Shown in pieces: positions 6,814-13,234 of a stretch of DNA of 16,427 bases. Position 1 is the stretch's first letter, and every line of letters begins with the position of its first letter. The notes under the pieces were generated by a model. That model did not search any database. It was not told where the DNA came from and saw nothing but the letters and a program-made list of their open reading frames with translations. The DNA comes from an uncultured Brevundimonas sp. (GTDB lineage: Bacteria; Pseudomonadota; Alphaproteobacteria; Caulobacterales; Caulobacteraceae). Made by a program: the position numbers and the translations under genes. The stretch covers positions 1 through 16,427 of the forward strand of contig NZ_CALTWS010000036.1 of NCBI RefSeq assembly GCF_943913055.1. The letters run 5' to 3'.

Positions 6814-8058
6814 ATGACGCAGACGCTGACCATCGCCCGCGTGGGGCACCAGGGCGACGGGATCGCCGAGACGACCGATGGCCCCGTCTTCGTGCCGGGA
6901 GCCTTGCCGGGTGAAGTGGTCGAGGGGGCCGTGCACGCCGGGCGGATGGAGCGGTTCAACCTGATCCAGCCGAGTGCGGACCGCCGGCCGATCCATTCGC
7001 AGACCTATGCCGAATGCGGCGTCGCGCCCATGCAGCACTGGGCCGATGCGCCCTATCTGGCGTGGAAGCGGGAGCTGGTCGTGGCGACCCTGGCGCGCGA
7101 AGGGATCGAAACGGAGGTCGAGGCGACTGTGGCGGTGCCGCCCGCCAGCCGCCGGCGACTGGCGCTGCATGCGCGACGTGCCGAGGACGGTGGAGTGGTT
7201 CTGGGCTTCAAGGCGAGGCGGTCGTGGCGGCTGGTCGAACTGACCGACTGTCCGGTGTCGGACCCGCGTCTGACCGCTGCCCTGCCGGCGTTGCGAGACG
7301 TGGCCGCACCGTTTCTGGGCCATCCGAAGTCGGCCCCGACGCTGCATGTGACGCTGACCGATACGGGGCTGGATGTCGATGTCACGGGCGTCGAGAAGAA
7401 GTCCGGCGGGCTGACCGGCGATGTCCGGGCGTTGGTGATCGCGGCCGCCGCACGGGCCGGGTTGGCGCGGTTGAGCCTGGACGGCGAGGTGCTGATGATG
7501 GAGCGCCAGCCGCGGGTGACGTTCGGTCGGGCCAGCGTACCCCTGCCACCAGGCAGTTTCCTGCAGGCCGCGCCGTCAGCCGAGGCGGAGATGGTCCGGC
7601 GGGCGGTGGATGCCGTGAAGGGGGCGAAGACGGTTGCGGATCTGTTTTGTGGCGCGGGGACCTTCACCTTTCCTCTGGCCGAGGTCGCCAGCGTGATGGC
7701 CGCCGATTCGTCCGCCGCCTCCATCGCGGCGCTGAAGGCGGGGATCGGCACGGCCCAGGGCCTGAAGACCATTCGGGCCGAGGCGCGCGACCTGTTCCGC
7801 CGCCCGCTGTCGCCGTTCGACCTGAAGGGTATCGAGGCCATCGTCATCGACCCACCCCGCGCAGGCGCGCTGGAGCAGACAGGTCAGATCGCAAGGACCA
7901 AGGCCGACGTCGTGGTCGGGGTATCATGCAATCCGGCGACCTTTGCGCGCGATGCCCGCGTGCTGATCGACGCGGGGTTTCGGCTGGAGAAGGTTACGCC
8001 CATCGACCAGTTCCTGTGGTCGACGCATGTGGAGCTGGTCGGGATATTCCGGCGCTGA
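6814..8058 (+). CDS. RumA/RlmD-like RNA (uracil-C5) methyltransferase
   Basis: A 414-residue SAM-dependent enzyme of the family that methylates C5 of a uridine in 23S rRNA or tRNA (RlmC, RlmD, TrmA). A TRAM-like RNA-binding domain covers about residues 1-55. The SAM motif is VADLFCGAGTF at 274-284, and IDPPRAG lies at 345-351. The catalytic Cys is Cys372 in SCNPATFARD, and the expected general base is Glu407 in THVELVG. In E. coli RlmD four Cys bind a [4Fe-4S] cluster. Here only two equivalents are visible, Cys68 and Cys146, while the other two positions read Ser and Ala (Ser62 and Ala71). The enzyme may therefore lack the cluster. Catalytic residues are intact, so it is probably active, but the exact target base cannot be told. 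The gene is convergent with the hydrolase gene, with three bases between the stops. Confidence 0.88.
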   Translation: MTQTLTIARVGHQGDGIAETTDGPVFVPGALPGEVVEGAVHAGRMERFNLIQPSADRRPIHSQTYAECGVAPMQHWADAPYLAWKRELVVATLAREGIETEVEATVAVPPASRRRLALHARRAEDGGVVLGFKARRSWRLVELTDCPVSDPRLTAALPALRDVAAPFLGHPKSAPTLHVTLTDTGLDVDVTGVEKKSGGLTGDVRALVIAAAARAGLARLSLDGEVLMMERQPRVTFGRASVPLPPGSFLQAAPSAEAEMVRRAVDAVKGAKTVADLFCGAGTFTFPLAEVASVMAADSSAASIAALKAGIGTAQGLKTIRAEARDLFRRPLSPFDLKGIEAIVIDPPRAGALEQTGQIARTKADVVVGVSCNPATFARDARVLIDAGFRLEKVTPIDQFLWSTHVELVGIFRR

Positions 8059-8067
8059 GGTTCAGCG
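8053..8067. repeat. Inverted repeat containing both convergent stop codons
   Basis: CGCTGA, three bases, then TCAGCG. The TGA of the methyltransferase gene (8056-8058) and the TGA of the opposing hydrolase gene (8062-8064) form part of the two arms. The 6-bp stem is short and has no T-tract on either strand, so it is not a proven terminator. It may only reflect two similar gene ends. Confidence 0.4.
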
Positions 8068-8907
8068 GGGCGTCAGAGCGGCGGCCACCCGGGCTTCGAA
8101 GTCCGGCTGTTGGCCGACGTCGTTGTGACCGGCCTGGGGAAAGATCAGGGTCTGGACATCATGGCCTTTGCCACGCAGTTCACGTGCGAGGCGCCGACTG
8201 AGGGCAGGGGGCAGGGTGTCGTCCTTGCCGGCTTCCAGCACGACAATGCGGCCCTGATAGCCCGCCAGCGATCCGGGCACGTCTACGGCCGCCAGGGCCG
8301 GTGCCATGTTGACGCGGACTAGCGGGCGGGCAAGGCCGACCATCTCGTCGATGGCGGCGCGCGCACTGGGGGTCGTGGTTTCCAGGATCAGGGCGTCGGC
8401 TTCGACCTCCTTGGCGATGGCGGAGCAGACAATGCCGCCCAGCGAATGACCCCAGGCAATCAGCGGGCGGCCCTCCGCGTCCGCCTGAGCGCGGGCCTCG
8501 CGGGCGATGACGCGACCGACGGCCTCAAAACCGGCGAAGTTGGCCGTGCCCTCCGTGTCGCCATAGCCCGGATAGTCGAACATCAGCACGTCCCCGAAAG
8601 GACTGAGCTCATCGGCCACGGCACCGCCGCCGCTTGATCGCCGAAACAGATTGCCACCGCAGAACAGGATCAGGGGGCGAGGGGCAGGCGTGGCGCGGAC
8701 ACGCGTTGCGCCGATGTTCCCGCCGTCATAGCTCAAACTCAGCGTCTGCGATCCCGCGGGCGGTGGAGCGCTGGGAAGATCGATCTTCTCGGCCCTGACG
8801 CGACTGTCGGGATAGAAGAAGTTGCCTTCCGGTACCTCGACCGTGACGCACCCGCCCAGACCGATCAGCAAGACGGCGGCAATGGCTTTGAGGCAGGCGT
8901 GCGACAT
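8062..8907 (-). CDS. Lipoprotein alpha/beta hydrolase
   Basis: A 281-residue serine hydrolase predicted to be lipid-anchored. The N-terminus has a hydrophobic stretch ending in a lipobox (LGGC, Cys20). The fold motifs follow in order. The oxyanion region is LILFCGGN at about 79-86. DYPGYGDTEG at 111-120 is typical of the BEM46/YqiK-like alpha/beta hydrolases. The nucleophile is Ser155 in GHSLGG, the acid is Asp229 or Asp230 (EAGKDD), and the base is His261 (QAGHNDVG). The substrate is unknown; esterase, thioesterase or peptidase activity is possible. I chose the ATG at 8907 because GGGGA lies about six bases upstream and it opens directly on the signal sequence. The frame remains open further upstream, and an ATG at 8931 has no ribosome-binding site. 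It lies 71 bases downstream of the radical SAM gene on the same strand, so the two may be cotranscribed. Confidence 0.87.
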   Translation of the reverse strand: MSHACLKAIAAVLLIGLGGCVTVEVPEGNFFYPDSRVRAEKIDLPSAPPPAGSQTLSLSYDGGNIGATRVRATPAPRPLILFCGGNLFRRSSGGGAVADELSPFGDVLMFDYPGYGDTEGTANFAGFEAVGRVIAREARAQADAEGRPLIAWGHSLGGIVCSAIAKEVEADALILETTTPSARAAIDEMVGLARPLVRVNMAPALAAVDVPGSLAGYQGRIVVLEAGKDDTLPPALSRRLARELRGKGHDVQTLIFPQAGHNDVGQQPDFEARVAAALTPR

Positions 8908-8978
8908 CGATATCCCCGTGATTCCGACCATAGCGCCACAGGGCGCAGCCGCTGTCCAGCGACCGAAGCCGATGCGCT

Positions 8979-10061
8979 CTAGCTCGCCTGAGGTAGGTCG
9001 AACAGGTCCATCTGAGGCCGGGCATCGGCGGGTACGCGGAACTGACTTTCGTCCAGCAAATGGCGCGGGGCATCGAGCCCATAACGTTTGATGGCGGCGC
9101 GGAAACGGGTCGCGATCAGGTCGGCGACGGGGCCGGTGCCCTTCATCCGGGTGTTCCAGTCGGGATCGTAATCGCGACCACCGCGGGTCTGGCGGATCAG
9201 GGACATGACACGGGCGGCCCGGTCGGGGCGGGCGTCGGTCAGCCATTCGCGGAACAGGTCCTTGATCTCCAGCGGCAGGCGCAAGGTGACATACATGGCG
9301 GTCGTGGCCCCGGCCTTGGCGGCGGCTTCCAGCACGGCTTCCAGCTCATGGTCGTTCAGACCGGGGATGACGGGGGCGAAGCCGACACCGACGGGCACCC
9401 CGGCCTCGGCCAGGCGCGAGATGGCCTCCAGCCGCTTGGCGGGGGTAGAGGCGCGCGGTTCCATGGCGCGCGCCAGGCCCCGGTCCAGAGTGGTGATCGA
9501 AACGAAGGCCGAGGCCAGGCCGTCCCGGCCCATGGGACCCAGGATGTTGGCGTCACGCGCGATCAGCACCGACTTGGTAATGATGCTGAATGGATGGCGG
9601 AACCGTTGCAGCACCTCCAGCACGCCGCGCGTGGACTTCAGCTCGCGCTCGACCGGCTGATAGGGGTCTGTGTTGCCGCCTATGTGGATGCGTTTGCAGA
9701 CGTATCGGGGCCGGGTGAGCTCCTGCTCCAGCAGACGCGCCGCTTCGGGTTTCCAGAACAGTCGGCTCTCGAAATCCAGGCCCGGGGATAGGCCCATATA
9801 GGCATGGGACGGACGGGCGTAGCAGTAGATGCAGCCATGTTCGCAGCCCTTATAGGGGTTGATGGACCGGTCGAAGCCGATGTCCGGACTGGTGTTTCTT
9901 GCGATGATCGTTCGGGCGTGCTCGGGCGTCAAAGTGGTGCGTAGGGGCACCGCCTCGGCATCCTGATCGGTCCAGCCGTCATCGAAGGCCTGGACGGTTT
10001 CCGGTTCGAACCGCCCGGTCGCATTCGACCGCGCCCCTCGTCCCTTTGCCGCTTCAGCCAT
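8979..10061 (-). CDS. PA0069-family radical SAM protein (spore photoproduct lyase-like)
   Basis: A 360-residue radical SAM enzyme of the PA0069/Rv2578c family. The family is distantly related to spore photoproduct lyase and has no settled reaction that I know of. The [4Fe-4S] ligands are Cys73, Cys77 and Cys80 in GCEHGCIYCYARPSH (CX3CX2C). Other conserved features are IGGNTDPYQPVERE (127-140), SIITKS and the C-terminal helices around GRDYDPDWNTRM. The N-terminal 40 residues are polar and probably flexible. The frame is open for 26 codons before this ATG. I chose 10061 because the usual family N-terminus (AKGRGARSN) begins here. No Shine-Dalgarno sequence is seen, but a promoter sits where it would give a leaderless transcript. 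The hydrolase gene follows. Family assignment is secure, function is not. Confidence 0.88.
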   Translation of the reverse strand: MAEAAKGRGARSNATGRFEPETVQAFDDGWTDQDAEAVPLRTTLTPEHARTIIARNTSPDIGFDRSINPYKGCEHGCIYCYARPSHAYMGLSPGLDFESRLFWKPEAARLLEQELTRPRYVCKRIHIGGNTDPYQPVERELKSTRGVLEVLQRFRHPFSIITKSVLIARDANILGPMGRDGLASAFVSITTLDRGLARAMEPRASTPAKRLEAISRLAEAGVPVGVGFAPVIPGLNDHELEAVLEAAAKAGATTAMYVTLRLPLEIKDLFREWLTDARPDRAARVMSLIRQTRGGRDYDPDWNTRMKGTGPVADLIATRFRAAIKRYGLDAPRHLLDESQFRVPADARPQMDLFDLPQAS

Positions 10062-10067
10062 GACAGG

Positions 10068-10095
10068 AAAATAACAGAGGGATGGAACAAAGCAA
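10068..10095 (-). promoter_or_regulatory. Putative promoter of the radical SAM gene, placed for a leaderless mRNA
   Basis: Read on the - strand: TTGCTT (10095-10090), 16-base spacer, TATTTT (10073-10068), then six bases to the ATG. It would place the transcription start at or within a base or so of the start codon, matching the lack of a ribosome-binding site. Confidence 0.4.
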
Positions 10096-10130
10096 GAACA
10101 TTCCGGGGTTTGATTGCTACCCACGCCCGG

Positions 10131-10142
10131 AAGGTGCACCTT
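10131..10142. promoter_or_regulatory. Perfect 12-base palindrome, possible operator
   Basis: AAGGTGCACCTT is its own reverse complement. It lies 17 bases before the ATG of the unrecognised secreted protein and 69 bases upstream of the divergent radical SAM start. Such a site in a short divergent intergenic region suits a dimeric regulator. The regulator is not identified, and a 12-base palindrome could be chance. Confidence 0.35.
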
Positions 10143-10159
10143 GAGTCGAGGGGGAACGC

Positions 10160-11185
10160 ATGAAAAACATACTCATCGTCAGCACGATAGCGGGACTGAT
10201 TGGGCAGCCAATCGGGTCGCCCCGTGCGCAGGAAGTGGCACCGAGCGCCATAGTCGGTCTGGCCAATGGATGCAGGCCTGAAGCGGCGTTCGGGTTCAGT
10301 ATGACCGATCCCTACAACGGAGGTCGAAATTTGCAGCTGCGCGACACAGCTGCTCCCTTCCGAACGATGGAAGTCATCGCGACTGCCCGGTCTAAGAAGC
10401 TCGTTTCCGTAGACGTTTGGGCCTACGCCCCTGACGACGCTGGCACGGTCGAGCAAAGGCGTGAGGGCGCGACACACTTGCTGGATGAACTTGACACTCT
10501 GGTTGAGGCTTCAGGTCGTTTCGAGAACCGACGTTTCGACGACGACACGGAGACCATAATTTATTCTGTTCCAGTCGAGGCACCTGAATCCCAGCTTCAG
10601 ATGGGACTGTCACAGCTGGGCGTGTCTGTGATCGTCTCATGTGCGGATGAGGGGCGACGGCAACTGGCCATGGACGAGTGGTTAGGGCGCACGCGTGTCG
10701 ACCGACCCGTGAAGCCGATTTTGCCGACGCCTGCTCGTTCCAACATACAGGATTGCGCTGATCCTGTTCGAGCCGAGGAAATCTACGACAACTTCGAGCT
10801 TGGCGGCAGCTTTGACGTCATGAATGTGGCGCGGAGCTTTCAGGATTATTCAGAACACCTAGCGCAATGGCATGGTCAGATTCTGATGGACAAGGGCGTC
10901 TGGACCCAAGCGGATCGTGATGCATTCCAGATTTCCATGCTCGACGATCAAGCTATTCTGAGAGGATTGGAACGCCAGCTGTCCAGAGTTCAGTCCATGC
11001 TCGAGCTGACACTAGAGATTCCCGGAAGGCGCGAGGCGGGCGATGCTGTTGGGTCCTGCCGTGCTGTAGTGGGGCTGGTGGACCTGCTTGCGGACATGGA
11101 CCGTGAAAACGAAGCGCAATGGGCGCTGTCCACCGCTCGTTATCAGGCGGAAGCCTCAAGATTGGGCGTTACGTTGGACGAGTAG
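10160..11185 (+). CDS. Secreted protein of unknown function, lower GC than neighbours
   Basis: I do not recognise this 341-residue protein. It has a signal peptide (about residues 1-24, ending near Arg-Ala-Gln), so it is probably periplasmic. The mature part shows two regions. The first, about 30-170, is mixed alpha/beta and has Cys38 and Cys161. The second, about 195-341, is mainly helical and has Cys199 and Cys300. Four Cys in an exported protein suggest two disulphide bonds, perhaps 38-161 and 199-300, which is inference. A Pro-rich joint at about 183-194 separates the regions. There are no membrane segments after the signal and no catalytic motif I can name. The start is firm: a purine-rich GAGGGGGAACGC precedes ATG. 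Two sample lines counted by hand give 53-57% GC, against roughly 65-75% nearby. The gene lies between a palindrome and a tRNA gene, so horizontal origin is possible. Confidence 0.8.
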   Translation: MKNILIVSTIAGLIGQPIGSPRAQEVAPSAIVGLANGCRPEAAFGFSMTDPYNGGRNLQLRDTAAPFRTMEVIATARSKKLVSVDVWAYAPDDAGTVEQRREGATHLLDELDTLVEASGRFENRRFDDDTETIIYSVPVEAPESQLQMGLSQLGVSVIVSCADEGRRQLAMDEWLGRTRVDRPVKPILPTPARSNIQDCADPVRAEEIYDNFELGGSFDVMNVARSFQDYSEHLAQWHGQILMDKGVWTQADRDAFQISMLDDQAILRGLERQLSRVQSMLELTLEIPGRREAGDAVGSCRAVVGLVDLLADMDRENEAQWALSTARYQAEASRLGVTLDE

Positions 11186-11196
11186 CCAAAGGCCGT

Positions 11197-11281
11197 TGGT
11201 GCGGATGAGAGGACTCGAACCTCCACGCCTTTCGGCGCTGGAACCTAAATCCAGTGCGTCTACCAGTTCCGCCACATCCGC
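11197..11281 (-). tRNA. tRNA-Leu (anticodon UAG)
   Basis: An 85-base type II tRNA including the encoded CCA end. The acceptor stem GCGGATG pairs with CATCCGC, followed by discriminator A and CCA. The anticodon stem CTGGA/TCCAG encloses the loop TTTAGGT, so the anticodon is TAG, reading CUN leucine codons. A short extra arm (GCC-GAAA-GGC) and a GGTTCGAGTCC T-arm are present, as expected for tRNA-Leu. It lies downstream of the permease terminator, so it must have its own promoter in about 11282-11325, where I see no strong match. Its 3' end is 11 bases from the stop of the opposing gene. Confidence 0.97.
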
Positions 11282-11324
11282 ATAGGTCTTGAGGAAAGCC
11301 TCTAGGCGATGCCGCGCAAAAGCG

Positions 11325-11352
11325 AAAGGCCCGGGATCGCTCCCGGGCCTTT
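11325..11352 (-). terminator. Rho-independent terminator of the permease gene
   Basis: A perfect 12-bp stem (AAAGGCCCGGGA with TCCCGGGCCTTT) closes a four-base loop. On the - strand the stem ends in TTT and is followed by CGCTTTTGCG, so it is T-rich. It starts 25 bases past the permease stop and separates it from tRNA-Leu. On the + strand TTTGCTTT follows, so it may work in both directions. Confidence 0.85.
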
Positions 11353-11376
11353 GCTTTGACGTCGAGACTGAAAAGG

Positions 11377-13041
11377 TCAGTCTTTCTGGTTGTCGACACC
11401 CTCGCCGAAGGCGGCGGCCGGGGAGGTGATGGTGGTCTCCTCGGTGATGTCGATGCCCTTGGCCAGCTTGGAGTTCCAGTAGCCGTAGGCGATGTAGACC
11501 ACGGCCCCGACGACCGCATAGATGCCCAGGATGGTCAGCGGCAGCGGATTGTCGTTCAGGGCGTGCTGAACCATCGGGATGAAGTTCAGACCGGCAAGGG
11601 CCGCACAGGCCAGGATACCCAGTACGGCGGTGAAGATGCCGCCCGGAACCTTGAACGGGCGCTCCATTTCGGGGTGACGGATACGCAGCATGATCACCGA
11701 CAGACAGACGATGGCGAACGCGCTGGCCGTGCCCAGCGATACGAGGTCGCCAAGGATTGAGATCGGCAGGAAGGACGCCGCGATCGCGATCACGATGCCC
11801 AGCAGGATGGTGCCGATCCAGGGAGTGCGGAACCTGGGATGGATGACGGCGAAGGCCTTGGGCAGCAGGCCGTCACGCGCCATGGTGTAGAAGACGCGCG
11901 TCTGGCCGTAACACAGCACCAGCATGACCGAAGACAGGCCGGTGATGGCACCGATCTTGATCAGGAAGCTGATGGCGTTCAGCGGGCTGCCGTCCGGCGT
12001 GGTGATCGGCAGGTCGGCCCACTCGAGGCCCATGCGATCGATCGCGACGGCGATCGGCGCGGGCGAGGCCAGCTCCAGATAGGGGACGACGCCGGTCATG
12101 ACGGCCGCGACGGCCATATAGATCAGCGTACAGACCACAAGGGCCCCCAGGATGCCGACGGGGACATCCTTGGACGGGTTCTTGGCCTCGGCCGCAGCGG
12201 TCGAAACCGCCTCGAAGCCGACGTAGGCGAAGAAGATGATCGAGGCTCCGCGGAAGATGCCGCCGACGCCGAACTGATCCCAGGTGCCGCCCTCGGGCGT
12301 GGCCGGGATGAAGGGATCCCAGTTGGCGGGGTTGATGTATTGCACGCCCACCAGGATGAAGGTCAGCAGGACGATGATCTTGATGACCACGATGGCGTTG
12401 TTGATGTTGGCTGATTCCGAGACGCCCAGCACCAGCAGGCTGCAGACCGCGGCGATGCCGATGGCGGCGACCAGGTTGAAGGTGCCGGTCATAGGGAAGC
12501 TGGAGCCGCCTTCACCCGTCACATACTGGACCAGGGGCGTGGCCCACTGAGGCCCTTCGCCACCGGCGTACTGTATCGTTGGGAACAGCGTATCGCTGAT
12601 GCCGAAGTCAGTCAGGATGGAGACGACATAGCCGGACCAGCCGACGGCCACGGTCGAGGCCGCGACGCCGTATTCGAGGACGAGTAGCCAGCCCATGATC
12701 CAGGCGAAGACCTCACCCATCGTGCCGTAGGCATAGGTGTAGGCCGAGCCGGACACCGGCATGGTCGAAGCCAGTTCAGCGTAGCAAAGGCCTGCAAGCG
12801 CACAAGCGATGCCGGCCAGCACGAAGGAGAACATGATCGCCGGACCGGCGTGGGCCGAGGCCACCTGACCGGTCAGAACGAAGATGCCGGCACCGATGAT
12901 GGCGCCGATGCCCAGGCTCATGAGGTTGATCGGGCCCAGGGTCCGTTTCAGCTCGCTCTTGGCGGCTTCTTTCTGAATCTGAGCGATGGATTTTCTGAGG
13001 AACAGGCGGTTCCCCTTTGGCCGAAGGCCTTCTGCGGACAT
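11377..13041 (-). CDS. APC-superfamily amino acid permease (cationic amino acid transporter type)
   Basis: A 554-residue inner-membrane transporter with about 12 or more hydrophobic segments. It probably imports amino acids by proton or other cation symport. The N-terminal LKRTLGPINL leads into the first transmembrane segment with GAIIGAGIFVLTG (46-58), the glycine-rich unwound helix that binds substrate in this superfamily. GASIIFFAYVGFEAVSTAAAEAKNP at about 265-289 marks the sixth segment, and the following loop is typical of the CAT/YfnA-like group. A long periplasmic stretch at about 145-188 and another at 236-260 are also seen. The substrate cannot be told from sequence. The frame stays open for 29 codons upstream. 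I chose the ATG at 13041, which has GGGGG about 10 bases upstream. It is monocistronic, with its own terminator. The 193-base gap to divergent hrpB holds no promoter I can call firmly. Confidence 0.9.
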   Translation of the reverse strand: MSAEGLRPKGNRLFLRKSIAQIQKEAAKSELKRTLGPINLMSLGIGAIIGAGIFVLTGQVASAHAGPAIMFSFVLAGIACALAGLCYAELASTMPVSGSAYTYAYGTMGEVFAWIMGWLLVLEYGVAASTVAVGWSGYVVSILTDFGISDTLFPTIQYAGGEGPQWATPLVQYVTGEGGSSFPMTGTFNLVAAIGIAAVCSLLVLGVSESANINNAIVVIKIIVLLTFILVGVQYINPANWDPFIPATPEGGTWDQFGVGGIFRGASIIFFAYVGFEAVSTAAAEAKNPSKDVPVGILGALVVCTLIYMAVAAVMTGVVPYLELASPAPIAVAIDRMGLEWADLPITTPDGSPLNAISFLIKIGAITGLSSVMLVLCYGQTRVFYTMARDGLLPKAFAVIHPRFRTPWIGTILLGIVIAIAASFLPISILGDLVSLGTASAFAIVCLSVIMLRIRHPEMERPFKVPGGIFTAVLGILACAALAGLNFIPMVQHALNDNPLPLTILGIYAVVGAVVYIAYGYWNSKLAKGIDITEETTITSPAAAFGEGVDNQKD

Positions 13042-13234
13042 AGAGTCTCGCCCCCTGATACTACGGCGAACCCTCCCCGGGCCACCTTCAATGGTGCGGA
13101 CGCTAGCGGTGCAAGACCGCGCTGGCAACGCGGTTTAGGAATGGTGAAGGCCAGACGACGCTTTCGTGAAGCCGGTAGAGGCGTCTAAACCACATCGAAG
13201 AGGCGCGTGGCGCACCTCGAATCCGTCGAGCCGC

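Noticed and set aside
7014..8201. 395-codon + strand frame overlapping the methyltransferase gene
   Set aside because: Arg/Gly/Ala-rich shadow frame with no motifs. The overlapping frame holds all the methyltransferase motifs.
8908..9246. Upstream extension of the hydrolase reading frame
   Set aside because: It would overlap the radical SAM gene and precede the lipoprotein signal sequence. The ATG at 8907 has a good ribosome-binding site.
9060..9791. 243-codon + strand frame over the radical SAM gene
   Set aside because: Shadow of the - strand gene, which carries CX3CX2C and the family motifs.
10100..11285. Integrated element at tRNA-Leu with attachment repeats
   Set aside because: I looked for a copy of the tRNA 3' end upstream of the low-GC gene and found none. 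No integrase is present.
11839..12414. 191-codon + strand frame over the permease
   Set aside because: Asp/Gly/Arg-rich antisense shadow of transmembrane codons; no start signal or domain.
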